DNA of 64,000 nt from Microbacterium fluvii (GCF_025515205.1 NZ_JAOPFX010000004.1:248001-312000), one strand, 5' to 3'. Positions 16,675-28,360 are shown, counted from the stretch's first letter. Numbers and translations: made by a program. Notes: generated by a model from the letters alone, not told the origin.

Positions 16675-17012
16675 CCCACGCGCTCGCCGTCGAGGGTCGG
16701 CCAGTCCACGGTCAGCCCAGTCACGTCGTGCTGCTTCAGGTAGCGCACGACGGAGGGGCACCGCGGCACGACCGTCTCGCCGCGCGCGGCGACATCGGCC
16801 ATCGCCCCCGCGATGAGCGTCGTCGCGTAGCCGCGGCCGCGGAAGGCAGGGTCGACTTCGGTGTGCGGAAAGACGAGCCTGCCGCGCTCGTCGACGACGA
16901 ACTCGGTGAAGCCGGCCAGCACGTCGCCCAGGTGGATCTCGTAGCGCTCCTGGCGATCGTCGCGGGTCACGACGGGCTCGGCGGTGATCTCGGACGGGAT
17001 GCTGTCGCTCAC
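16671..17012 (-). CDS. Short GNAT N-acetyltransferase (YidJ/YjdJ type)
   Basis: 113 residues. This is the compact GNAT form: an EIHLGDVLAGFTEF strand pair, the acetyl-CoA pyrophosphate loop around VDPAFRGRGYATTL, and a terminal CPSVVRYLKQH block. The substrate is unknown. GTG 17012 is preceded by AAGGAG. It forms a two-gene operon with pirin. Confidence 0.88.
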   Translation of the reverse strand: MSDSIPSEITAEPVVTRDDRQERYEIHLGDVLAGFTEFVVDERGRLVFPHTEVDPAFRGRGYATTLIAGAMADVAARGETVVPRCPSVVRYLKQHDVTGLTVDWPTLDGERVG

Positions 17013-17099
17013 GGTGTCTCCTTCACGCTTCTGTTGATCCAACGTAGGGCGGCGGCGCGGTGTTCCGCCATCGCCCTGGGTGCGTCCAGGGTCAGCGGG

Positions 17100-17105
17100 C
17101 ACAAT
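17100..17105 (+). promoter_or_regulatory. Probable -10 element of a leaderless promoter
   Basis: CACAAT, 6 nt before ATG 17112. The same CACAAT-GG context appears before the DUF1697 gene. Confidence 0.5.
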
Positions 17106-17111
17106 GGGACG

Positions 17112-18284
17112 ATGCGCTTGCGGTCGGTCGTGCTCGCCGCCCTCGCGGCGATGACGTTCGGCATGTCGGGGTGCGTGGCCGCGCCGGCCCCGACGTCCTC
17201 GCCGGATGCTGTGCATTCGTCCGCGGCGCCGTCGCTGCCGGCCGCCCTCGGCCCCTCGCCGACCCCTGACCCGATCGCGGGTCTGTCGCTCGAGCAGAAG
17301 GTCGGGCAGCTGTTCATGGTGGGCACCCCCGTCGACCGCGCCGCGAAGCGCACGCTCGCCGCCGTGCAGAAGCGGCATGTCGGCGGGGTGTTCCTGCACG
17401 GACGCTCGGATGCCGGAGTGACGGCGATCGCGAAGGTCACCGCGAGGTTCGAGCGAGCCGCCGCGAAGGCCGCCGTGCCGCTGTGGATCGCGACCGACCA
17501 GGAAGGCGGCGCGGTGCAGGTGCTGCAGGGCCGAGGGTTCGACCGCATCCCCGCCGCACGCGAGCAGGGCGATGCCGATGCCGTGCGCGCCGACGCGGCT
17601 CGGTGGGGCGCGCAGCTGCGCAAGGCGGGGGTCACGATGAACCTCGCCCCGGTCGCCGACATCGTCACCTCGCCAGAAGAGGCGCGACGCAACGCCCCGA
17701 TCGGCGAGCTCTGGCGCGAATACGGCTACGACCGCGAGACGGTCGCCGCCCGCGCCGGCGCCTTCGCCGAGGGCATGCGCGAGGCAGGCGTCGTGCCGAC
17801 GTTCAAGCACTTCCCGGGGCTCGGCCGTGTGGAGGGCAACACCGACTATTCGGCTGACGTGATCGACACACGGGTGGGGCCGCGCTCGCCCGACGTGCAG
17901 GTGTACCGCGAACTGACAGCGTCCGGTCCGTCGGTCGTGATGGTGGGCACCGCCGCCTACGAGAAGCTCGACCCCGGCGTGCCGGCCGCGTTCTCGCACG
18001 CGATCGTGACCGACCTGCTGCGCGACGAGATCGGCTTCGACGGGGTCGTGATCACCGACGACCTGTCGGCCACGGCTCAGGTGCGCTCGATCGACCCTGC
18101 GAAGCGCGCCGTGCGGGCGGTCGCGGCGGGCGTCGACATCGTGCTGGTCTCGGCAGACCCGAAACTGCTGCCCGAGATGTACGACGCGGTCGTCACGAAG
18201 GCCGAAGACGATCCGGGGTTCGCCGACAAGGTCGACGACGCCGCCCGCCGCGTGCTGCGGGCGAAGCAGACGCCGCTGCCCTGA
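17112..18284 (+). CDS. GH3 beta-N-acetylhexosaminidase-like lipoprotein
   Basis: 390 residues. The signal segment ends in MSGC with acceptor Cys21, so it is a lipoprotein on the outer face of the membrane. The GH3 barrel shows the KHFPGLGRVEGNTDYS block (NagZ has KHFPGHG) and the nucleophile region FDGVVITDDLSA. NagZ-like enzymes release N-acetylglucosamine from muropeptides, so a role in cell-wall turnover is likely. The catalytic His of the KHFPGHG-type loop is replaced by Leu at the position I can align, so the acid/base arrangement may differ. Confidence 0.88.
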   Translation: MRLRSVVLAALAAMTFGMSGCVAAPAPTSSPDAVHSSAAPSLPAALGPSPTPDPIAGLSLEQKVGQLFMVGTPVDRAAKRTLAAVQKRHVGGVFLHGRSDAGVTAIAKVTARFERAAAKAAVPLWIATDQEGGAVQVLQGRGFDRIPAAREQGDADAVRADAARWGAQLRKAGVTMNLAPVADIVTSPEEARRNAPIGELWREYGYDRETVAARAGAFAEGMREAGVVPTFKHFPGLGRVEGNTDYSADVIDTRVGPRSPDVQVYRELTASGPSVVMVGTAAYEKLDPGVPAAFSHAIVTDLLRDEIGFDGVVITDDLSATAQVRSIDPAKRAVRAVAAGVDIVLVSADPKLLPEMYDAVVTKAEDDPGFADKVDDAARRVLRAKQTPLP

Positions 18285-18292
18285 GCGTCGGG

Positions 18293-18298
18293 CAGAGT
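18293..18298 (+). promoter_or_regulatory. Possible -10 element of a leaderless promoter
   Basis: CAGAGT, 7 nt before ATG 18306. Weak, but it favours this ATG over the in-frame GTG at 18297. Confidence 0.3.
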
Positions 18299-18305
18299 GG
18301 ACACG

Positions 18306-20834
18306 ATGGAACTTCTGGATGCTGTGGCCTCAGGCGCCGAGCCCGACGACGTGTACGACGCCTTCGTGGGGTGGGCCGAGGGTCGAGGGCTGACGCTCTA
18401 TCCCGCGCAGGACGAAGCGGTCATCGAGCTCGTCTCGGGCGCGAACGTCGTGCTGTCGACGCCCACCGGCACCGGCAAGTCGCTCGTGGCGGTCGCCGCG
18501 CACGCGGCGTGCCTGGCCCGCGGCGGTCGCACCTATTACACGGCGCCGATCAAAGCGCTCGTGAGCGAGAAGTTCTTCGCCCTCGTCGAGATCTTCGGCG
18601 CCGAGCGGGTCGGCATGGTCACCGGCGACTCGTCGGTCAACCCCGATGCGCCGATCGTCTGCTGCACCGCCGAGATCCTCGCGAACCTCGCCCTGCGTCA
18701 GGGCGAGGGCGCGCAGGTCGACCAGGTCGTCATGGACGAGTTCCACTTCTACGGCGACCCCGAGCGGGGCTGGGCGTGGCAGTTGCCGCTGCTGCTGCTG
18801 AACCGCGCGCAGTTCCTGCTCATGTCGGCCACCCTCGGCGACGTCACCGACATCGCCGACGACCTCACGCGGCGCACCGGGCGTCCGACGGCGCTCGTGA
18901 CCGGCGTCGAGCGTCCCGTGCCGCTGCACTTCTCGTACGAGCGGCGACCCGTGCACGAGGTGCTGACGATGCTGCTCGACGAGGGCGAAGCCCCTGTCTA
19001 CATCGTGCACTTCTCGCAGGCCGCGGCGATGGAGCGGGCGCAGGCCCTGGCATCCGTCAACGTCGCCACGCGCGCGCAGCGCGACCTCATCGCAGAGGAG
19101 ATCGGCGGGTTCCGCTTCACGACCGCCTTCGGCAAGACCCTGTCGCGCCTCGTGCGCGCGGGCATCGGCGTGCACCACGCCGGCATGCTGCCGCGGTATC
19201 GGCGGCTCGTCGAGACCCTTGCCCAGCGGGGCCTGCTGCGCGTCATCTGCGGCACCGACACGCTCGGGGTCGGCATCAACGTGCCGATCCGCACGGTCGT
19301 CGTGACCGCGCTGACCAAGTACGACGGCACGCGGATGCGGCAGCTCAACGCCCGCGAGTTCCACCAGGTCGCGGGGCGCGCGGGCCGGGCGGGCTACGAC
19401 ACGTACGGCAACGTCGTCGTGATGGCCCCGGAGTGGGAGATCGAGAACGCCGTCGCCCTCGCGAAGGCCGGGGACGACGCCGCCAAGCGCAAGAAGATCG
19501 TGCGCAAGAAGGCGCCCGCCGGCGCGGTGAACTGGGGCGAGGGCTCGTACGAGCGGCTGATCGAGGCCGTGCCCGAGCCGCTCGTGCCGCAGCTGCAGCT
19601 GACGGCCGCGATGCTCATCAACGTCATCGGACGGGGCGGCGACGTGTTCGCGAACGTCCGCTCGCTCGTGTTCGACAACCACCAGCCGCGCGCGCAGCAG
19701 TACGCGCTGGCCCGGCGGGCGCTTGCGGTCTTCCGCACGCTCGTCGACGCGGGCATCGTCGTGGCGGAGGGCGGCAGCATCCGCCTCACCGTCGATCTGC
19801 AGCCCAACTTCGCCCTCAACCAGCCGCTGTCGCCGTTCGCGCTCGCCGCGATCTCGCTGCTCGACCCCGACGTCGAGGTGGGCCGAGGGGGCGCCGATGC
19901 GCCGGCGGCATCGACGGGCACGGGGCACTACGCCCTCGACGTCGTCAGCGTCATCGAGGCGACCCTCGACGACCCTCGTGCGATCCTCAGCCAGCAGGAG
20001 TTCACGGCCCGCGGCGAGGCGGTCGCGGCCATGAAGCGCGACGGCATCGAATACGAGGAGCGCATGGCGCTGCTCGAGGAAGTGACCTATCCGAAGCCCC
20101 TCGCAGAGCTCCTCGCCCAGTCGTTCGAGGTGTTCGCGTCGAGCCAGCCGTGGGTGCGCGACTACGCCCTCAGCCCCAAGTCGGTCGTGCGCGACATGTT
20201 CGAACGGGCGATGTCGTTCGGCGAGTTCGTCTCGTTCTACCAGCTCGGCCGCAGCGAGGGGCTCGTGCTGCGGTACCTCAGCGACGCCTTCCGCGCGATC
20301 CGTCAGACTGTGCCCGCCGAAGCCCGCACCGATGAGCTGCTCGACGTGATCGAGTGGCTCGGCGAGCTCGTGCGGCAGGTGGATTCGAGCCTCGTCGACG
20401 AGTGGGAGGCGCTGATCGACCCCGCGGTCGACCCCGACACCCCGGTCGTGCCGCCCGCGCCGCCGTCGGTGCTCACCAACCGCCGCGCGTTCACGGTGCT
20501 CGTGCGCAACGAGATGTTCCGGCGCGTGCAGCTGGCCGCCCTGCAGGACGACGATGCGCTGGCCGCTCTCGACCCCGACGTCGACTGGTCGGGCGCCCTC
20601 GACCGCTACTACGACGAGCACGCGTCGATGCTGACCGGCGGGCCGGCGCGGTCGCCGCGGCTGCTGCAGATCGACGAGGCGGATGCAGCAGCATCCGGTC
20701 TCTGGCGACTCGAGCAGACGATCGACGACCCCGCAGGCGACCACGACTGGCGCATCCGCGGCGAGGTCGACCTGGCCGCGTCGGAGGAGGCCGGCACCGC
20801 CGTCGTGCGCATCGTCGAGGTCGTACGGCTGTAG
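18306..20834 (+). CDS. DExH-box helicase with C-terminal DUF3516 domain
   Basis: 842 residues. The superfamily 2 helicase core is complete: Walker A TPTGTGKS (about 53-60), the DExH motif in VVMDEFHFYG (about 143), LMSATLGD, and the C-terminal motifs QVAGRAGRAGYDTYG. The long C-terminal part fits DUF3516, found in actinobacterial relatives of Mtr4/Ski2-type helicases. It is probably an RNA (or DNA) helicase in RNA decay or repair. It begins 21 bp after the GH3 lipoprotein gene. Confidence 0.92.
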   Translation: MELLDAVASGAEPDDVYDAFVGWAEGRGLTLYPAQDEAVIELVSGANVVLSTPTGTGKSLVAVAAHAACLARGGRTYYTAPIKALVSEKFFALVEIFGAERVGMVTGDSSVNPDAPIVCCTAEILANLALRQGEGAQVDQVVMDEFHFYGDPERGWAWQLPLLLLNRAQFLLMSATLGDVTDIADDLTRRTGRPTALVTGVERPVPLHFSYERRPVHEVLTMLLDEGEAPVYIVHFSQAAAMERAQALASVNVATRAQRDLIAEEIGGFRFTTAFGKTLSRLVRAGIGVHHAGMLPRYRRLVETLAQRGLLRVICGTDTLGVGINVPIRTVVVTALTKYDGTRMRQLNAREFHQVAGRAGRAGYDTYGNVVVMAPEWEIENAVALAKAGDDAAKRKKIVRKKAPAGAVNWGEGSYERLIEAVPEPLVPQLQLTAAMLINVIGRGGDVFANVRSLVFDNHQPRAQQYALARRALAVFRTLVDAGIVVAEGGSIRLTVDLQPNFALNQPLSPFALAAISLLDPDVEVGRGGADAPAASTGTGHYALDVVSVIEATLDDPRAILSQQEFTARGEAVAAMKRDGIEYEERMALLEEVTYPKPLAELLAQSFEVFASSQPWVRDYALSPKSVVRDMFERAMSFGEFVSFYQLGRSEGLVLRYLSDAFRAIRQTVPAEARTDELLDVIEWLGELVRQVDSSLVDEWEALIDPAVDPDTPVVPPAPPSVLTNRRAFTVLVRNEMFRRVQLAALQDDDALAALDPDVDWSGALDRYYDEHASMLTGGPARSPRLLQIDEADAAASGLWRLEQTIDDPAGDHDWRIRGEVDLAASEEAGTAVVRIVEVVRL

Positions 20835-20864
20835 CCGGGGCCTGCGCCGCCGGCGCCGGCGGAG

Positions 20865-20870
20865 CACAAT
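20865..20870 (+). promoter_or_regulatory. Probable -10 element of a leaderless promoter
   Basis: CACAAT, 7 nt before GTG 20878. It overlaps the ATG at 20869, which makes that ATG unlikely as a start if the promoter is real. Confidence 0.4.
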
Positions 20871-20877
20871 GGCAGTC

Positions 20878-21414
20878 GTGGCGACCTACCTGGCGTTCCT
20901 GCGCGCGATCAATCTCGGGCCGACCCGCAAGTTCCCCAAAGACGACCTGCGCGGGGCCATCGAGGCCGCCGGCTTCGAGGGCGTCGAGACCCACACCGCC
21001 AGCGGCAACGTGCGCTTCGACACGCGGATGCGCTCGCGGGCACGCATCGAGGAGGCCCTCGAGAGGCAGTTCCGCGCCGACCGCGGGTTCGATGTGCCGA
21101 CGGTGGCGTTCTCCGCCGCCGAGTTCGCCGACCTCGCCGACAGGGCCCAGCAGATCCACGAGGCCCACCCCGGTGTCGCCCGGCATTATGTGTACCTGCT
21201 CAAAGACGAGCTCGGGGCGTCGGCGAAGAACGCGGTGGAGGCGACCTCGACCGACGAGGGGCGCATGCTGGTCGCGGGCCGCGCCGCCCACGCGCTGCTC
21301 GCGCCGGGCTACCAGGCGGGAAAGGTCGACCCGCTGGGGGCGGCGAACCTGCTCGGCGTCGCCACCAGCCGCAACGTCGACGTCGTGACGACGCTCGCCC
21401 GCAAGTGGTGCTGA
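20878..21414 (+). CDS. DUF1697 family protein
   Basis: 178 residues from GTG 20878 (181 if ATG 20869 is used). It opens with the family hallmark ATYLAFLRAINLGP and continues with THTASGNVRFDT (GNV block); the terminus ATSRNVDVVTTLARK matches the conserved T.RN..T...L motif. The fold is a duplicated alpha/beta domain of unknown biochemical role. GGCGGAG at 20858-20864 could serve as an RBS for the ATG, so the start is open. Confidence 0.88.
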   Translation: MATYLAFLRAINLGPTRKFPKDDLRGAIEAAGFEGVETHTASGNVRFDTRMRSRARIEEALERQFRADRGFDVPTVAFSAAEFADLADRAQQIHEAHPGVARHYVYLLKDELGASAKNAVEATSTDEGRMLVAGRAAHALLAPGYQAGKVDPLGAANLLGVATSRNVDVVTTLARKWC

Positions 21415-21475
21415 GCCGCGCCGAGTCCGGCATGCGGGCCTGTGGACAGACGTCGGCGGTGTCGGCGGCCGCGGT

Positions 21476-21481
21476 TAGCCT
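21476..21481 (+). promoter_or_regulatory. Probable -10 element before recQ
   Basis: TAGCCT, 6 nt before GTG 21488. The intervening GGAGGG could instead act as a very close RBS. Confidence 0.4.
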
Positions 21482-21487
21482 GGAGGG

Positions 21488-23548
<2,061 letters not shown>

Positions 23549-24878
23549 CCGGTGGGCGAGGTGCCGACCGGCACCCGCGCCGGCAGCACGTCGGCCAGGT
23601 GCGCGGCGAGCTGCGCCGCCACGTCGACGGCGTCGCGGTCGTACAGCCACTGGTACTGCAGGCCGTCCCACAGCGCGATGAGCCAGACGGCCTCGCTCTC
23701 GGGGTCGCGGTGCGCCGGCAGGTCGCCCGCGGCCTGCGCACCGCGCAGCATCGCGGCGAAGTAGTCGACGGCCTCATCGAAGCGCTGCCGGAAGTACTCG
23801 TGCGCGGGGTGGTCGATGGGCACGGCTTCGCACGAGAGCACGGCATAGACCTCGACGAGACCGGGCTGGTCGTCGGTGTTGCTCTGCGCGCCGAGCGGGA
23901 GGTCGCGCAGCACATCGGCGGCAGCATCCGCTCTCGCGCTCTCGGCGCGACCCGACACTGACTGGTCGCGCACCGCGAGCACGGCTCGCAGCAGCTCGTC
24001 CTTCGTGGCGAAGTGGTGCAGCAGCGTCGACTTCGAGATGCCGACCGCTTCGGCGATCTCGCGCAGGCTCGTGTCGCCGTAGCCCTCGCGGGCGAACAGC
24101 GCGGTCGCGTCGGCCAGGATCTGCGCCCGGCGCTCGCGCCCCACCCGGTATCCGCTCTCGACCGGCAGGAACGTGCTGCCGAGGGCAGGAACCGGGGGGA
24201 CGGATGCGGCGTCCGCCGCCGCCGGCAGCGAAGCCTCGTCGCGCCATCCGAGCGGCCGCGCGAGAGCGTGCTGGTGGCCATCGAGCAGCCCGACGAGGTC
24301 GACCCGCTCCGGCAGGTACTGCTGGAGCATCTGCAGGCCATCCCAGGCTGCGGCGAGCCGGATCGACTCGCCGAGGGGATCACGGTCGGCCGCGACGAGG
24401 CCGTGCGCCACCGCCTCTTCGAGGAGGTCGGACGACATCTCGCGCAGCCGCGCGTAACGCTGCCGCATCCGCTCGTGGGAGGGGTGGCCGTGTGCCGAGG
24501 CCTCGCCGGCGAGCGCGGCGAAGAGGGGCAGATAGCCCGGCAGCGTCGCGTTGCGCCGAGCCACCTTCATGTAGGGCAGTTCGTCTGCCGGGTCGGCGAA
24601 CTCGGGTGAACCGAGCAAGTCGGCCTCGTTCGCCGACTCGAACGCCGCGACCACCGCCTCCAGCAGCAGCTCTTTCGAGCCGAAGTGCTTGAGGAGCCCA
24701 GGGTGGCTGATGCCGGCGGCGGCGGCGACATCGCGCAGCGAGGCGGCACGGTAGCCGCGCTCGATGAACACATCGCGGGCGGCCTCGACGATGCGGGAGC
24801 GCGTCTGCTCGGCGCGCTCGGCGCGCGAGAGCCCGTCGTGCGCAGCCATGGACACCTCCGCGACCACTCTATCGCCGC

Positions 24879-24922
24879 GAGTTGCCATCCGGTCGAGATT
24901 GAGTTACCACGCGGTCGGGTTT
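24879..24922. promoter_or_regulatory. 22-bp direct repeat, candidate double-TetR operator
   Basis: Two adjacent head-to-tail 22-bp units begin at 24879 and 24901, both of the form GAGTTRCCAYSCGGTCGRG; by eye 17 of 22 positions match. The second unit overlaps the -35 element of the MFS promoter, where bound repressor would block transcription. The period equals about two helical turns. Confidence 0.55.
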
Positions 24923-24932
24923 CGTGTACTCT
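24904..24932 (+). promoter_or_regulatory. Sigma70-type promoter of the MFS/GH3 operon
   Basis: -35 TTACCA (24904-24909), 17-bp spacer, -10 TACTCT (24927-24932), about 43 bp before the start of the RBS-containing leader and ATG 24982. Confidence 0.6.
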
Positions 24933-24981
24933 GTCTCGCGGGCCGTCCGTGCCCCCCTCACACCGTCGTGAAAGGAACCCC

Positions 24982-26286
24982 ATGACAGAGCTGTCACCCG
25001 CGGCCACCGCCGCCGCGATCGGCACGACCGGCATCAAGACGCCCGGCACCACTCCCGACAAGGCCCCTCGCGGCTACCTGCCCGGCCTCGCCGCCGTCAA
25101 CTTCGGCGTCTTCCTGGCCCTGCTGACCCCCGTGCTGGTGTCGATGGCCTTCAAGGTGCAGCACATCACCTCGTCGGCGGCAGAGGCCACGGCGCAGCTC
25201 GGTCTCGTGATGGGTGTGGGCGCCCTCTTCGCGCTCATCGCCAACCCGCTCGCCGGGCGCCTCTCCGACCGCACGACCTCGCGCTGGGGCATGCGTCGGC
25301 CGTGGGTCCTCGGCGGCTCGCTCGTCGCTCTCGGCGGCTTCGCCCTCATCGGCGCGGCCACCTCGATCTGGGTCGTGCTGATCGCGTGGTGCCTCGTGCA
25401 GACCGCGATGAACGCCGTGCTCGCCGCCGCCAACGCGACGCTGCCCGACCAGGTGCCGGTCAGCGGCCGCGGCAAGGTGTCGGGCATCGTGGGCCTCACG
25501 ACGCCCCTCGGCATCCTCGGCGGATCGTTCCTGGTCAACTTCCTCTCCGACGACTTCTCGCGCTTCTTCGTGCCTGCACTCATCGCGACGGTGCTGGCGG
25601 TGCTGTTCGTGCTCGTGCTGAAGGACCGCCGCCTCGACGAGAAGCCCGCGCAGCGGTTCACCATCGGCCAGTTCTTCGGCTCGTTCGTCTTCAACCCGCG
25701 CAAGCACCCCGACTTCGGCTGGACGTGGCTCACGAAGTTCCTCGTCATGTTCGGCTACGCCGGCATCGCCACCTTCCTGCCGTTCTACCTCACCGAGAAG
25801 TTCGGGCTCGATGAGCAGGCCGCGATCGCGACGATCCTCGTCGCCAACCTCGCCTCGATGGTCGCCATGGCGATCTCGGGCCCCGTGGGCGGCATCCTCT
25901 CCGACAGGATCGGCAAGCGCCGCCCGTTCGTGTCGATCGCCGGCGTGATCATGGTCGTGGGCCTGGTCGTGCTCGCCTTCGCCCCGAGCGTCCCGGTGGT
26001 GCTCGTCGCGCAGGCGATCATCGGCCTCGGCGCCGGCTCGTTCTTCTCGGTCGACCTCGCCCTCGCCACCCAGGTGCTGCCGAACCCCGCCGACACCGCG
26101 AAGGACCTCGGCGTGCTCAACATCGCCAACGCGCTGCCGCAGTCGATCGCCCCGGCGATCGCCCCCGCGATCATCGCGTTCGGCGCCACGACGGCGCTCG
26201 GCGGCTACACGGTCTACTACCTCTTCGGCGCGCTGGTGGCCCTCGCCGGCGCCGTGCTCGTCTACCGGATCAAGGGAGTCAAGTGA
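24982..26286 (+). CDS. MFS transporter, probably glycoside importer
   Basis: 434 residues with about 12 membrane segments. The loop between segments 2 and 3 carries the MFS signature GRLSDRTTSRWGMRRPW, repeated after segment 8 as GGILSDRIGKRRPF. Its stop codon overlaps the start of a cytoplasmic beta-glucosidase gene, so the substrate is probably a glycoside that is hydrolysed inside. AAAGGA precedes the ATG. The promoter region contains the candidate operator of the divergent double TetR regulator, suggesting induction by the sugar. Confidence 0.9.
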   Translation: MTELSPAATAAAIGTTGIKTPGTTPDKAPRGYLPGLAAVNFGVFLALLTPVLVSMAFKVQHITSSAAEATAQLGLVMGVGALFALIANPLAGRLSDRTTSRWGMRRPWVLGGSLVALGGFALIGAATSIWVVLIAWCLVQTAMNAVLAAANATLPDQVPVSGRGKVSGIVGLTTPLGILGGSFLVNFLSDDFSRFFVPALIATVLAVLFVLVLKDRRLDEKPAQRFTIGQFFGSFVFNPRKHPDFGWTWLTKFLVMFGYAGIATFLPFYLTEKFGLDEQAAIATILVANLASMVAMAISGPVGGILSDRIGKRRPFVSIAGVIMVVGLVVLAFAPSVPVVLVAQAIIGLGAGSFFSVDLALATQVLPNPADTAKDLGVLNIANALPQSIAPAIAPAIIAFGATTALGGYTVYYLFGALVALAGAVLVYRIKGVK

Positions 26287-28079
26287 TGACGGATGCCACC
26301 ACCACCACGGCCGAGGCAGAGACGGCCGCCCGGCCCTGGCTCGACGCGAGCCTGCCCGTCGCCGAGCGCGTCGAGCTGCTGCTGGCCGAGATGACGGTCG
26401 AGGAGAAGGCGGGCCTGCTCTTCCAGACCATGATCACGATGGGCGAAGACGGCGAGCTCGCCGAAGCCGACCCCGTCTTCGGCCTCCCCTCCAACCGTGA
26501 GTTCGTGCTCGAGAAGGGCATGACCCACTTCAACCTGCTCGGGGTGGCTCCCACCGCCGGTGCCATCGCACGCTGGCACAACAAGCTGCAGGAGCTGGCG
26601 GCATCCACCCGGCTCGGCATTCCGGTGACGATCTCGACCGACCCGCGGCACTCGTTCACCGAGAACCCGGGGGCGGCGATGCTCGCGGGGCCCTTCTCGC
26701 AGTGGCCCGATGCGCTGGGACTCGCCGCGACACGCGACGCCGCGCTGGTCGAGCGGTTCGGCGACATCGCCCGGCAGGAGTACACGGCGGTCGGCATCCG
26801 CGTCGCCCTGCACCCGCAGGTCGACCTCGCCACCGAGCCCCGCTGGTCGCGGGTCCTGCAGACTTTCGGCGAAGACGCCGAGCTGTCGGGTGAGCTGGGC
26901 GCGGCCTATATCCGCGGCTTCCAGAACGGCGACGCGTTCGGCGCCGAGTCGGTCTCGACGATGGTCAAGCACTTCCCCGGTGGCGGTCCGCAGAAAGACG
27001 GCGAAGACCCGCACTTCGCCTACGGTCGCGAACAGGTCTACCCCGGCGGGCAGTTCGAGCTGCACCTGAAGCCCTTCGCAGCGGCCTTCGACGCGGGCGT
27101 GCGCCAGGTCATGCCGTACTACGGCATGCCGGTGGACACCGAGTACGAAGAGGTCGGGTTCGGCTTCAACAAGTCGGTGCTGACGGGGCTCCTGCGCGAG
27201 CGCTTCGAGTTCGACGGCATCGTCTGCACCGACTGGGGTCTCGTCAACGACGCGGCGATCTTCGGGCAGCCGTTCCCCGCGCGCGCGTGGGGCGTCGAGC
27301 ACCTCACGCCGCTGGAGCGCGTCGAGAAGATCCTCGATGCCGGAGCCGACCAGTTCGGCGGCGAGGCGTGCCCCGAGCTCGTGCTCGAGCTCGTCGCGCA
27401 GGGGCGGGTCGACGAGCAGCGCCTCGACGTCTCGGTGCGGCGCCTGCTGCGCGAGAAGTTCGCGCTGGGCCTCTTCGAGAACCCGTTCGTCGACGCCGAG
27501 GCGGCGGACGCCATCGTCGGCTCGGCCGAGTTCCGCGCTGCGGGTGACGCCGCCCAGCGCGCCTCGATCGCGGTGCTGAGCAACCGCGACGCCGTTCTGC
27601 CGTTCACGCCGGGGGTGAAGCTCTACGTCGAGGGCATCGCGCCCGAGGTCGCGGCCGCCTACGGCGAGGTCGTCGACTCGCCCGCAGACGCCGACCTCGC
27701 GGTGCTGCGGCTGCAGGCGCCCTTCGAGCAGCGCGCCACGATGTTCGAGAACTTCTTCCACGCCGGATCGCTGGAGTTCTCCGGCGACGTCGTCGCGCAC
27801 GTCGCCGAGGTGGCGGCGGCGGTGCCGACCGTGGTCGACGTGTTCCTCGACCGCCCCGCGATCCTCGGGCCCGTCGTCGAGGCGGCAAGCGCGGTCGCCG
27901 GCAACTGGGGTGCGAGCGCTGCGGCGCTGCTGGATGTGCTGAGCGGCGCGGCACCTGCCGGTGGGCGGCTGCCCTTCGACATCCCGTCGTCGATGGCGGC
28001 GGTCGAGGCCTCCCGCCCCGACGTGCCGTTCGACACCGCCGACCCGCTGTTCCGCTTCGGCCACGGCCTGACCCTGTAG
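26286..28079 (+). CDS. Intracellular GH3 beta-glucosidase-type glycoside hydrolase
   Basis: 597 residues without signal peptide. GH3 features: TISTDPRHSF near the N-terminus, VKHFPGGGPQKDG (catalytic-site Lys-His), and the nucleophile Asp in GIVCTDWGLVND. The C-terminal alpha/beta sandwich domain is shortened compared with classical 750-850-residue beta-glucosidases. ATG 26286 overlaps the MFS stop (TGATG), so import and hydrolysis are coupled. The exact glycoside (beta-glucoside or beta-xyloside) cannot be read. GTG 26283 is an alternative start. Confidence 0.9.
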   Translation: MTDATTTTAEAETAARPWLDASLPVAERVELLLAEMTVEEKAGLLFQTMITMGEDGELAEADPVFGLPSNREFVLEKGMTHFNLLGVAPTAGAIARWHNKLQELAASTRLGIPVTISTDPRHSFTENPGAAMLAGPFSQWPDALGLAATRDAALVERFGDIARQEYTAVGIRVALHPQVDLATEPRWSRVLQTFGEDAELSGELGAAYIRGFQNGDAFGAESVSTMVKHFPGGGPQKDGEDPHFAYGREQVYPGGQFELHLKPFAAAFDAGVRQVMPYYGMPVDTEYEEVGFGFNKSVLTGLLRERFEFDGIVCTDWGLVNDAAIFGQPFPARAWGVEHLTPLERVEKILDAGADQFGGEACPELVLELVAQGRVDEQRLDVSVRRLLREKFALGLFENPFVDAEAADAIVGSAEFRAAGDAAQRASIAVLSNRDAVLPFTPGVKLYVEGIAPEVAAAYGEVVDSPADADLAVLRLQAPFEQRATMFENFFHAGSLEFSGDVVAHVAEVAAAVPTVVDVFLDRPAILGPVVEAASAVAGNWGASAAALLDVLSGAAPAGGRLPFDIPSSMAAVEASRPDVPFDTADPLFRFGHGLTL

Positions 28080-28114
28080 GTCTCGCGACGCAGCCGCTGC
28101 GCTGCGCTCGCGGA

Positions 28115-28150
28115 CGGATGCCGCCCCACGACGTTCGGGGGCGGCATCCG
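28115..28150 (+). terminator. GGATGC-type hairpin terminator
   Basis: Perfect 13-bp inverted repeat CGGATGCCGCCCC/GGGGCGGCATCCG (loop 28128-28137), 35 bp after the GH3 stop. No U-tract follows. Confidence 0.7.
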
Positions 28151-28276
28151 CCCGTTGGGGCGCAGGTATGGCGCCCCCACGCACCGATCGCGCCCCACTC
28201 CACACCGAAACACCCCCAGAGGTGTGGGGTCGCTACAAGCCCGTCGAGCCGCGGCGCGGATCGGGCTTGTCGGCAT

Positions 28277-28295
28277 GCGCCAATCTGGTTGGCGC
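28277..28295. promoter_or_regulatory. Palindromic operator candidate before the acyl-CoA oxidase gene
   Basis: Perfect dyad GCGCCAA-TCTGG-TTGGCGC (7-bp arms, 5-bp spacer), 65 bp before the ATG at 28361. The form is typical of a dimeric repressor site; the regulator is unknown. The rest of 28151-28360 shows no gene. Confidence 0.5.
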
Positions 28296-28360
28296 GGGTT
28301 TGGAGGAGTCCTACGGTCGAAAGTGACTCTTCAGCCTTCACCACCCCGAAAGGTGTGTCC

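Noticed and set aside
20869..20871. ATG 20869 as start of the DUF1697 gene
   Set aside because: It lies inside the CACAAT hexamer; GTG 20878 is at the right distance and gives the family's usual N-terminus. Not fully excluded because a GGCGGAG stands upstream.
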